From a bacterium (GTDB taxonomy: Bacteria > Zixibacteria > MSB-5A5 > GN15 > FEB-12): 6,337 nucleotides of DNA. The position numbers and the translations under genes are program-made. Shown here piece after piece: positions 1 to 6,196 of this stretch (position 1 is the stretch's first letter; the number at the start of each line of letters is the position of its first letter). The notes under the pieces were generated by a model. That model was not told where the DNA came from and ran no database searches. It saw only the letters and a list, made by a program, of their open reading frames with translations. The stretch lies in the NCBI GenBank assembly GCA_030668045.1, contig DAOUUR010000150.1:1-6337 (forward strand), given 5' to 3'.

Positions 1-353
1 CAATCAAGGAAAACGCCGTTGCGGGAGATATCTCCAACATACCAACCCTGGCCGATACTCTGGTCGGGAAGGCCGATGAATCCTGCAACGATGCCTTCGA
101 TATCATGAATGTTCTACAGTTCCAGGATATTACTTCGCAGCAAATCAACCATGCGGCCAGTCTGCTCGAAGATATAGAAACAAAACTCCATGAGATCATC
201 AAGATTCTGCCCGGTGGCATCGACCAGCCGTCAATAAAAGAAATTGAAAGTGCCAGAAAAGCACGGGTTTATGATCCTCACGCTGACATGACCAACAAGA
301 AAACTGAGCAGAATGAAGTAGACTCGCTATTCGCACAGAAAGAGAGCCAGTAA
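1..353 (+). CDS. cheZ: CheZ-like CheY-P phosphatase, C-terminal part (5' end outside window)
   Basis: The reading frame is open from the window edge (first full codon at 3) and ends at TAA 351-353, giving 116 visible residues. The segment FQDITSQQI matches the CheZ catalytic helix. Its Asp (126-128) and the Gln four residues later (138-140) correspond to Asp143 and Gln147 of E. coli CheZ, which coordinate Mg and place the water that attacks CheY-phosphate. The helix is followed by a charged, probably flexible linker. Near the end lies QNEVDSLF (309-332), resembling the CheY-P-binding peptides at the CheZ C-terminus and FliM N-terminus. About 74 residues follow the catalytic Asp, against 71 in E. 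coli, so the C-terminus looks complete. The role is to end the CheY-P signal in the cytoplasm. Only 29 bp separate it from cheA, so an operon is likely. An internal ATG at 105 falls inside the catalytic helix and is not a credible start. Confidence 0.88.
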   Translation, partial: IKENAVAGDISNIPTLADTLVGKADESCNDAFDIMNVLQFQDITSQQINHAASLLEDIETKLHEIIKILPGGIDQPSIKEIESARKARVYDPHADMTNKKTEQNEVDSLFAQKESQ

Positions 354-382
354 CATCCCACCGGAACGACGAAAGAGAGAAT

Positions 383-2122
383 ATGACTGAGTCTTTGGAC
401 ATTGACCTGGATGATATGCAGGAAATCTTAGGGGATTTTCTCATTGAAGCCGATGAACTAATAGAATCGCTGGACACTAATTTCGTAAAGCTCGAATCAA
501 CTCCCGATGATCTCGACCTGCTCAACGAAATATTCCGGGCGGCGCACACTGTCAAGGGTACATCCAGTTTCCTCGGGTTGGAACAAGTCACCGAACTTAC
601 GCACAAGATGGAGGATATCCTCAACAAACTGCGTAAGTCCGAATTGGCTGTTACGCCTGAAATTATGGATATTCTCCTTGAAGCGCTGGATATTCTCAAA
701 GTGCTTATCGGCGATGTCCGTTCCGGTACCAAACGAGAACATGATCTGACCTCCATAATTGATCGTCTGGTCGCTGCATGTAATGGCGAAGGAGCTGGCG
801 CTGCTGCGCCAACGAACGCAGAAAAGCCTGCCGAGCCTGCTGAATCCACTCTTGAAGCCGCAAGCGAGGCTACCCCCGACCCGGTACAGGAGCAGAAGAA
901 AGCCGGAGCCACCCCCAAGCATCCCACCGCCGAAGCGACTATTCGTGTCGATGCTGAACGGCTTGACACTCTGATGAACATGGTCGGCGAACTGGTTCTT
1001 GGGCGAAACAGTCTCACGCAGACGATCAACCGCCTCAATGTCACCAAGAAAGATCAGGATGATTTTGAGCATCTGACTCAGGCAAGCAACTCGATCAACT
1101 TTATTACAACCGAGTTGCAAATGGCCGTCATGAAGATGCGCATGCAGCCGGTAGGGAAGGTGTTCAATAAGTTTCCACGCCTGGTCCGGGATATTGCCAG
1201 AGATCGGGGCAAACAGATTAACCTGGAAATATTCGGCGAGTCAACGGAACTGGACAAGGCGGTGATCGAAGAGATTGGAGATCCACTTGTTCATGTTATC
1301 CGTAATTCGTGTGATCATGGCCTGGAATCCCCAGAGGAGAGAACTGTCCTCGGCAAGTCCGAAGTCGGCACGGTCAAACTTGAGGCCCTACAGGAGGGTT
1401 CTCATATCATCATCCGTGTTAGTGATGACGGGCGAGGGTTCGATATTGATGCCATTCGCGCCAAGGCGGTTGAACGAGAACTAATCACACAGGCGGAAAT
1501 TGACCGGCTTTCCGATAAGGAAGCTTACAAATTCGTCCTCGAACCCGGATTCTCGACCGCTAAGGTAGTCACCGATATATCAGGACGCGGCGTTGGAATG
1601 GATGTCGTTCGTACCAACATAGAAAAACTAAACGGTACCATTGAGTTTGAATCCGCCAAGAATGTCGGTACCACTATCTCCATCAAATTGCCGCTGACCC
1701 TGGCCATAATCCAGGGATTACTAGTTGAATCCGACAACGAAGTATTCATTCTTCCATTGGCATCTGTGCTGGGAACTGTGAAAAGAGAGGGCCATCATAT
1801 TCACTCTGTCAATGGTTGCCCTGTCTTTAAATTACGGGATGAGATTGTGCCAATTATCAATCTCGGCTACGTCCTGAATCTGAACAGCAGTGATTCCTCA
1901 AAAGTCGACAAACCGTATATCGTTATCGTTGGACTGGGGGCCAGAAAACTGGGCATCCAGATAGATCGTTTCCTCGGACAAGAGGAAGTGGTTATCAAAT
2001 CGCTCGGTGGCTATCTCGGTTCGCGCGAAGGTATGTCCGGAGCTACTATTCTGGGTGATGGCCGTATCCGCATGATTCTCGATATTGCCGGTATCTTTAA
2101 GATAGCCGGAAAACGTAACTAG
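383..2122 (+). CDS. cheA: Chemotaxis sensor histidine kinase CheA
   Basis: This 579-residue cytoplasmic kinase autophosphorylates under receptor control and passes phosphate to CheY and CheB. The P1 HPt domain (about 10-130) carries the phospho-acceptor His55 in AAHTVKGTS (codon 545-547). An Ala/Pro/Glu-rich linker (about 133-184) follows. The P3 dimerisation helices start near 185 (TIRVDAERLDTLMNMVGEL). The P4 ATPase domain has the N box with His304, Asn308 and DHG 311-313, the G1 box SDDGRGFD 347-354, the F-box region EPGFSTA 387-393 and the G2 box GRGVGMD 401-407. The P5 CheW-like domain covers about 442-579. All catalytic boxes look intact. There is no room for a folded P2 CheY/CheB-docking domain, and the protein is shorter than the 654-residue E. 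coli CheA. The ATG at 383 is supported by a purine-rich GAAAGAGAG just upstream. The gene sits 29 bp after cheZ and 16 bp before cheB. Confidence 0.97.
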   Translation: MTESLDIDLDDMQEILGDFLIEADELIESLDTNFVKLESTPDDLDLLNEIFRAAHTVKGTSSFLGLEQVTELTHKMEDILNKLRKSELAVTPEIMDILLEALDILKVLIGDVRSGTKREHDLTSIIDRLVAACNGEGAGAAAPTNAEKPAEPAESTLEAASEATPDPVQEQKKAGATPKHPTAEATIRVDAERLDTLMNMVGELVLGRNSLTQTINRLNVTKKDQDDFEHLTQASNSINFITTELQMAVMKMRMQPVGKVFNKFPRLVRDIARDRGKQINLEIFGESTELDKAVIEEIGDPLVHVIRNSCDHGLESPEERTVLGKSEVGTVKLEALQEGSHIIIRVSDDGRGFDIDAIRAKAVERELITQAEIDRLSDKEAYKFVLEPGFSTAKVVTDISGRGVGMDVVRTNIEKLNGTIEFESAKNVGTTISIKLPLTLAIIQGLLVESDNEVFILPLASVLGTVKREGHHIHSVNGCPVFKLRDEIVPIINLGYVLNLNSSDSSKVDKPYIVIVGLGARKLGIQIDRFLGQEEVVIKSLGGYLGSREGMSGATILGDGRIRMILDIAGIFKIAGKRN

Positions 2123-2141
2123 GACGTTTGTCTGCCCTATG
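2121..2141 (+). promoter_or_regulatory. Weak, distant ribosome-binding site of cheB, overlapping the cheA stop codon
   Basis: The only Shine-Dalgarno-like sequence before the cheB ATG is AGGA at 2121-2124, inside the cheA stop region (TAG 2120-2122). The 14-base spacer is longer than the usual 5-9. CheB may therefore depend on ribosomes finishing cheA (translational coupling). The motif is seen; the coupling is inference. Confidence 0.35.
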
Positions 2142-3272
2142 TGTGCCCTTGGTCAAAAAATCCGAGTACTGATTGTCGACGATTCCGTCTTCATGCGCAA
2201 GGCTCTTGCCATGATATTGAAGTCTGACCCCAATATCACCGTGGTCGGCGCTGCCCGCAACGGAATCGAATGTCTGGAGATGGCTGCCGAGTTCAAACCG
2301 GATATGATTACGATGGATATTGAGATGCCTCGTATGGACGGGTTGACGGCCCTGCACCAAATTATGATTTCCGAGCCGACACCGGTTATTATGGTTTCTT
2401 CGTTGACCACCGATGGCGCTTCGGCGACACTTGATGCGCTCGAACTGGGTGCAGTCGATTTCATTACCAAAGATTCCGCTCAGCATACCGATCGTGCCAA
2501 GATGAAAGAGGAAATACTGAAAAAAGTTCGTGACATTGGTAATCGACGAAATATAATCATGACCAATCTCAGACGCCAAGGTGCCCGTCTAAAAAGAGAG
2601 AGCGAGGCAAAGCATCCGACGCAAAAGAGTTCTGCGGCGCCACCGGTCAAAGCGATCGATCCGATATCACCCCCGCCACCACGCGTGCAACCAAAGCGTT
2701 CCCATCAGGTCAGCCTGATTGCAATCGGCACCTCGACTGGCGGTCCACCGACACTCAAAGAAATCATTACCCAACTTCCGCGCAATTTGCCATGCGGCAT
2801 TGTTATAGCTCAACACATGCCACCGACATTCACCAAGTCAATGGCCGATCGTCTCAATAGCTTATCAGAGGTTTCCGTCAAGGAAGCCGAGAGTGGTGAG
2901 GCTATTGAACCGGGACACGTGTACGTAGCGCCCGGTGGACGACACATGATTACCCAGAGGCACGCTATGAAGGGTCGCCTGATCATTACCGACAAACCGG
3001 AAGAAGCTCTCTACCGGCCATGCGTTGATTTGCTGTTCAGTTCCGTTGCCCGTCACTATGGGGCAGCATCTCTCGGGATTATCTTGACCGGGATGGGCAA
3101 TGACGGTCTAATCGGTATGCGGGAGATGAAGAGCAAAGGCGCTGTGGCTATTGCTCAGGATGCGGAGTCATGCATCGTCTATGGAATGCCCAAGGCGATT
3201 GTAGATGACGGCCTGGCCGATTATATTTTGCCATCAGATCGTATAGCCGGCGAGATCGCCGCCTATTTCTAA
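2139..3272 (+). CDS. cheB: Chemotaxis protein-glutamate methylesterase/deamidase CheB
   Basis: This 377-residue response regulator removes methyl groups from glutamates of chemoreceptors, and can deamidate glutamines, to reset sensitivity after CheA phosphorylates it. The N-terminal receiver domain (about 8-125) has acidic Asp14/Asp15, phospho-acceptor Asp60 (codon 2316-2318), Ser87 and Lys111. A basic, proline-rich linker (about 145-190) leads to the catalytic domain (191-377). The triad is visible as Ser199 in GTSTGGP, His226 in AQHMP and Asp322 in LTGMGNDG. The length is close to the usual 350 or so. The receiver Lys sits in ITKDS, where CheB proteins usually have a Pro after the Lys. The ATG at 2139 is the only reasonable start: the upstream in-frame codons offer no alternative, and the nearest Shine-Dalgarno-like AGGA (2121-2124) is 14 bases away. 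The gene follows cheA by 16 bp. cheR, its methyltransferase partner, is not in the window. Confidence 0.97.
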   Translation: MCALGQKIRVLIVDDSVFMRKALAMILKSDPNITVVGAARNGIECLEMAAEFKPDMITMDIEMPRMDGLTALHQIMISEPTPVIMVSSLTTDGASATLDALELGAVDFITKDSAQHTDRAKMKEEILKKVRDIGNRRNIIMTNLRRQGARLKRESEAKHPTQKSSAAPPVKAIDPISPPPPRVQPKRSHQVSLIAIGTSTGGPPTLKEIITQLPRNLPCGIVIAQHMPPTFTKSMADRLNSLSEVSVKEAESGEAIEPGHVYVAPGGRHMITQRHAMKGRLIITDKPEEALYRPCVDLLFSSVARHYGAASLGIILTGMGNDGLIGMREMKSKGAVAIAQDAESCIVYGMPKAIVDDGLADYILPSDRIAGEIAAYF

Positions 3273-3295
3273 TGAAAGTTTTTGTTGAACCAGCG

Positions 3296-3337
3296 CCAAT
3301 TCCCTCCTAATGTTAAATCTAAATTGGAGTTGGAAGG
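3296..3337 (+). promoter_or_regulatory. Ribosome-binding region of the histidine kinase gene, with a possible sequestering hairpin
   Basis: Two Shine-Dalgarno-like stretches precede the ATG at 3341: GGAG (3326-3329, spacing 11) and GGAAGG (3332-3337, spacing 3). CCAATT at 3296-3301 is a perfect inverted partner of AATTGG at 3322-3327, with a 20-base loop. The loop also contains CCCTCC, complementary to the GGAG. Either pairing would mask the upstream Shine-Dalgarno site. The complementarity is seen directly. The stem is short and could be chance. Confidence 0.3.
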
Positions 3338-3340
3338 TGC

Positions 3341-4657
3341 ATGGACGATCACAGCGAGACAATCCAGAAATCGGCAGTCGATTCTGACGAACTGTCGAAA
3401 TTCACTGAATCATACGCCTCCTTTAACAGGATAATCAACTCCCTCCAGCGAAAGTATATCGATCTCAAAGAAGATTTCTCGGCCCAGAACCAGCAACTGG
3501 CCGAAGCCAACAAGAAACTGGTTGACCTGACCCGGCGCAATTTGTCGGCAACACGTTTTCTCAATGGGCTGCTTACCTCATTGTCGGTTGGAGTGATATC
3601 GATTGACCGGAATGGGCACATCACGCATTTCAACCCCGCCGCTTCGGTCATTCTTGGCATCCCTCCGAAAGAACCGCTCAACCGTGAGTATCGGGAAGTC
3701 ATCCCGCGAGGGACACCGGCCGACGCCAACGCTGTTCGAACTATTGAAACCGGCCGCGAGTTGGAAGCTATCGAAAGAATAGTGGAGACGGCCGACGGCA
3801 GTAAAGTGCATCTGTCGGTATCGACCGCCATCCTCACCGACAAAGATGGCAACCTGGCTGGAGCAGTCGAAGTGCTGCATGACCTGACCAAGATGAAGAA
3901 GATGGAGCATGAAATTGTCCGGCTCAACACGCTGGCTGCACTGGGGGAGATGGCGGCCACTATCGCCCACGAAGTCCGCAACCCGCTTGCCGGTATCAGC
4001 GGATTTGCTTCTCTGCTGGAGAGAGATTTCGATGAGGACGATCCCAGACGTCGGTCGGTCCAGAAAATTTTGGCAGGTGTCAACAGCCTTAACGAGACTG
4101 TCGCCACCCTGCTGAATTATACGCGGTTTGAGGAAGTCAACCGTACCGATGTTGACCTTAAGTCATTCCTTGAGGATGTCACCCACCAATATCGAAGCGA
4201 CAACTCAGCTCGACTTGCAAAAACCAGTCTTGAGATTATTCCCCCGCAGCCACCCGCTGAATGCAAACTCAACCTTGCGCTGGACAAAGTTCTGTTTCGT
4301 CAGATTCTATTCAACCTGTTTGGTAACGCGGTGGAGGCGTTTCATGGCGAGGGATCGATATCAGTCGCCTACTGCAAGTTATCCCGACAAGCGGCGGTGG
4401 AGAGGCATGCCGACCGGCTGCTGCTCGGAGTCGATGAGACAGTAATCGAGATTGCCGTTGCCGATTCCGGCCCCGGTATCCCCCCAGAAAATATGGAAAA
4501 TATCTTTGCACCATTTTTCACCACACGTCGTCGCGGCAATGGCCTTGGGTTAGCCGTAGCGATGAAGGTTATGAAAGCCCACGGAGGAGAAATCGTCGCA
4601 GATAACGGTCCCGAAGGCGGGAGCGTTTTCAAACTGTTGATACCGGTGCGAATGTGA
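3341..4657 (+). CDS. Cytoplasmic PAS-domain sensor histidine kinase, FlrB/FleS-like (flagellar two-component system)
   Basis: The 438-residue protein has no signal peptide or membrane segment, so it should sense an internal cue. A coiled-coil-like N-terminal region (about 25-68) precedes a PAS domain (about 70-185, with GVISIDRNGHITHFNPAA). The HisKA domain has phospho-acceptor His210 in IAHEVRNPL (codon 3968-3970). The ATPase domain follows with the N box around Asn329, G1 box DSGPGI 375-380, F box FAPFFTT 389-395 and G2 box GNGLGL 399-404. All catalytic boxes look intact. This order matches the soluble kinases FlrB (Vibrio) and FleS (Pseudomonas), which phosphorylate a sigma-54 activator for mid/late flagellar genes. 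The regulator gene begins 22 bp downstream, so the two are almost certainly partners. The flagellar assignment rests on the che/mot neighbours. An NtrB- or AtoS-like kinase with another input is the alternative. The 68-bp gap before it may hold its own expression signals. Confidence 0.85.
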   Translation: MDDHSETIQKSAVDSDELSKFTESYASFNRIINSLQRKYIDLKEDFSAQNQQLAEANKKLVDLTRRNLSATRFLNGLLTSLSVGVISIDRNGHITHFNPAASVILGIPPKEPLNREYREVIPRGTPADANAVRTIETGRELEAIERIVETADGSKVHLSVSTAILTDKDGNLAGAVEVLHDLTKMKKMEHEIVRLNTLAALGEMAATIAHEVRNPLAGISGFASLLERDFDEDDPRRRSVQKILAGVNSLNETVATLLNYTRFEEVNRTDVDLKSFLEDVTHQYRSDNSARLAKTSLEIIPPQPPAECKLNLALDKVLFRQILFNLFGNAVEAFHGEGSISVAYCKLSRQAAVERHADRLLLGVDETVIEIAVADSGPGIPPENMENIFAPFFTTRRRGNGLGLAVAMKVMKAHGGEIVADNGPEGGSVFKLLIPVRM

Positions 4658-4679
4658 CGACAAAACTGGGAGCATTGCG

Positions 4680-6044
4680 ATGAAGTATTCGGTTCTGATA
4701 GTCGATGACGACAAACTGGTCAATGAGTTCTTGCTGGAAACGGTTCAACGAGCCGGCTATCAAGGGCGCTCTGTTTTTTCCGGCGAGGAAGCTATCACTG
4801 AATTTGAACGCGAAGCCTACGACATAGTTCTGACCGATCTGAAGATGAAGGAGATGGACGGCATAGCTCTGCTGGAGCGTCTTCGCAGCATCAGTCCTGA
4901 AACGGTGGCCGTTATGATGACCGCCTACGGTACGGTGGAGACCGCCGTTCGGGCGATAAAGATGGGCGCCTACGACTTTATCCTCAAGCCGGTTTCTCCC
5001 GAAACAGTCGAGCATCTTCTGGCCAGAGTTTCCGAAGTGCTGTCTCTTCGGTCCGAAAACCGAACCCTGCGTCAGGAGATCACCGATCGATTCCACAATC
5101 TCATCGGGAAGTCTCGTCTGATGAAAGAAATTTTCGATCTGATTCAATCGGTTGCCGACGCCCGCTCGACGGTTCTCATTACAGGCGGCTCAGGTACTGG
5201 CAAGGAGTTGGTTGCCAGGGCTATTCACTACACTTCCAATCGCCGAAACGGTCCGTTCATCAAGCTCAACTGCGCCGCTTTGCCTGAGAATTTGGTAGAG
5301 GCAGAACTCTTTGGCTATGAAAAGGGCGCCTTCACCGACGCCAAACGGACAAACCGCGGTCGCTTTGAACTGGCCGACACGGGCACCCTCCTGCTGGATG
5401 AAATCTCAGAGATGCCGGCAAACCTGCAGTCGAAACTGCTGCGAGTTATTCAGGAAAGAGAATTTGAGCGCGTCGGTTCCAGTTCCACAATTTCTGTCGA
5501 TGTCAGAATCATAGCTACCTCCAACCGCAACTTGAAAGAAGCAATCGCTCAGGGGAAATTCCGCGAGGACCTCTACTACCGGCTCAACGTAATTCCGATC
5601 CATATTTCGCCTCTCAGCGAGCGTCCCGAAGATATCCCGATTCTAATCGACCATTTCATAAACAAGTACAGTTCCGAAAATGACCGTCAGAAGAAAGGAA
5701 TCGAGCAATCGGCCCTGCGGTTACTGACCAAATACCACTGGCCGGGGAATGTCCGTGAGCTTGAGAACCTGATCGAACGGGCCGTGGTAATTTCAGCCAA
5801 CGAATACCTGACCGAAGATGATTTTCCGACCGAACTGGCCCTCGGTGCCGTCGGCGAGGGCTTGCCGCCGTTGCGTGTGCCAATGAAGCTTGAGGAAGGC
5901 AACCGTTACCTGATCCTCAAAACTCTGGAGAAATTCAACGGTAACAAGACCAAAGCCGCCGAGGCTCTGGGAATTACCACCCGGACTATCCGAAACAAAC
6001 TCTCGGAATACTCCATTGAGATGGAAGAACAGGAAATCTCCTGA
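4680..6044 (+). CDS. Sigma-54-dependent response regulator, NtrC family, FlrC/FleR-like
   Basis: The 454-residue activator has three domains. The receiver (1-120) has Asp9-Asp11, phospho-acceptor Asp53 (codon 4836-4838), Thr81 and Lys103. The AAA+ sigma-54 interaction domain (about 140-375) has Walker A GGSGTGKE 169-176, the sigma-54 contact loop GAFTDA 216-221, Walker B LLLDEI 237-242, putative arginine fingers Arg295 and Arg301, and sensor II WPGNVRELEN 354-363. The Fis-type helix-turn-helix is at about 420-445 (KTKAAEALGITTRTIRNKL). Two core motifs depart from consensus: GAFTGA reads GAFTDA, and the usual GESGTGKE reads GGSGTGKE. When phosphorylated, such proteins hydrolyse ATP to remodel the sigma-54 RNA polymerase closed complex. 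The start is fixed by GGGAG at 4668-4672, seven bases before the ATG. With the kinase just upstream and motA downstream, control of flagellar genes is the likely job. A general NtrC/AtoC-type role cannot be excluded from sequence alone. Confidence 0.88.
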   Translation: MKYSVLIVDDDKLVNEFLLETVQRAGYQGRSVFSGEEAITEFEREAYDIVLTDLKMKEMDGIALLERLRSISPETVAVMMTAYGTVETAVRAIKMGAYDFILKPVSPETVEHLLARVSEVLSLRSENRTLRQEITDRFHNLIGKSRLMKEIFDLIQSVADARSTVLITGGSGTGKELVARAIHYTSNRRNGPFIKLNCAALPENLVEAELFGYEKGAFTDAKRTNRGRFELADTGTLLLDEISEMPANLQSKLLRVIQEREFERVGSSSTISVDVRIIATSNRNLKEAIAQGKFREDLYYRLNVIPIHISPLSERPEDIPILIDHFINKYSSENDRQKKGIEQSALRLLTKYHWPGNVRELENLIERAVVISANEYLTEDDFPTELALGAVGEGLPPLRVPMKLEEGNRYLILKTLEKFNGNKTKAAEALGITTRTIRNKLSEYSIEMEEQEIS

Positions 6045-6047
6045 TTC

Positions 6048-6080
6048 CAGCCCATCGAGCCGCTCTTGCTGTTCCTTTTT
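6048..6080 (+). terminator. Weak candidate intrinsic terminator after the response regulator gene
   Basis: Just after the stop, CAGC (6048-6051) can pair with GCTG (6068-6071). An inner GAG/CTC stem (6057-6059 with 6063-6065) closes a three-base loop. A T-rich run ending in TTTTT (6076-6080) follows. The stem is interrupted and short, so at most it would give partial termination before motA. Confidence 0.25.
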
Positions 6081-6082
6081 GC

Positions 6083-6110
6083 TACATTGAAAGCCGGTTT
6101 CTGCCGACAT
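6083..6110 (+). promoter_or_regulatory. Candidate sigma-28 (FliA-type) promoter upstream of motA
   Basis: GCCGACAT at 6103-6110 matches six of eight positions of the flagellar sigma-28 -10 element GCCGATAA. A TACA at 6083-6086 lies 16 bases upstream, near the usual place of the TAAA -35 core (normal gap 15). The site is about 67 bases before the motA ATG. motA is a classic sigma-28 target in enteric bacteria. The -35 match is modest, so this is a candidate only. Confidence 0.35.
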
Positions 6111-6133
6111 AGTTAGCAATAGGTGAACTATAC

Positions 6134-6196
6134 ATGAAATCGGCGTTTTTTGCTGCGCCGGGCAGGATCGGCAGTAAATGGATCTGGCTACAATAA
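6134..6196 (+). CDS. Possible 20-residue leader peptide ORF overlapping the start of motA
   Basis: An ATG at 6134 has a good Shine-Dalgarno-like AGGTGA (6121-6126) seven bases upstream. It opens a 20-codon frame (peptide starting MKSAFFAAPGRIG) that ends at TAA 6194-6196, six codons into motA in a different frame. The ribosome-binding site is better spaced than many in this window, yet the peptide has no recognisable homology and such short frames arise often by chance. If translated, it could couple to or regulate motA initiation. It may equally be spurious. Confidence 0.2.
   Translation: MKSAFFAAPGRIGSKWIWLQ
6141..6172 (+). promoter_or_regulatory. Overlapping alternative hairpins around the motA ribosome-binding site
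   Basis: CGGCG (6141-6145) is an inverted repeat of CGCCG (6156-6160) with a T-rich ten-base loop. The same GCCG (6157-6160) can instead pair with CGGC (6169-6172), putting the motA Shine-Dalgarno AGGA (6164-6167) in an eight-base loop. The two structures exclude each other. The competing upstream arms share the direct repeat ATCGGC (6139-6144 and 6167-6172). Stems are only 4-5 bp, so the functional meaning is speculative. Confidence 0.2.

Noticed and set aside
105..353. An 82-residue gene starting at ATG 105.
   Set aside because: The frame stays open to the window edge and this ATG lies within the CheZ catalytic helix, so it is an internal Met of a longer gene.
776..940. A frameshift or split in cheA at the low-complexity region.
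   Set aside because: The frame continues without a stop into a canonical P3 domain. The Ala/Pro/Glu composition is that of a normal interdomain linker.
199..1047. A 282-codon open frame on the minus strand across the end of cheZ and the first part of cheA.
   Set aside because: It is antisense to two strongly supported genes, its translation is Ser/Arg-rich with no domain, and it is a by-product of codon bias in cheA.
3273..3340. A sigma-54 -24/-12 promoter before the kinase gene.
   Set aside because: No GG and GC pair with correct spacing (TGGCAC-N5-TTGC type) is present in this gap.
3349..4107. A 252-codon open frame on the minus strand opposite the histidine kinase.
   Set aside because: The sense strand encodes intact PAS and HisKA motifs. 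The antisense translation is low-complexity Ser/Arg/Leu with no recognisable family.
4629..5147. A 172-codon minus-strand open frame opposite the end of the kinase and the receiver domain of the regulator.
   Set aside because: It spans two real genes and their junction in antisense and has no plausible domain or ribosome-binding support.
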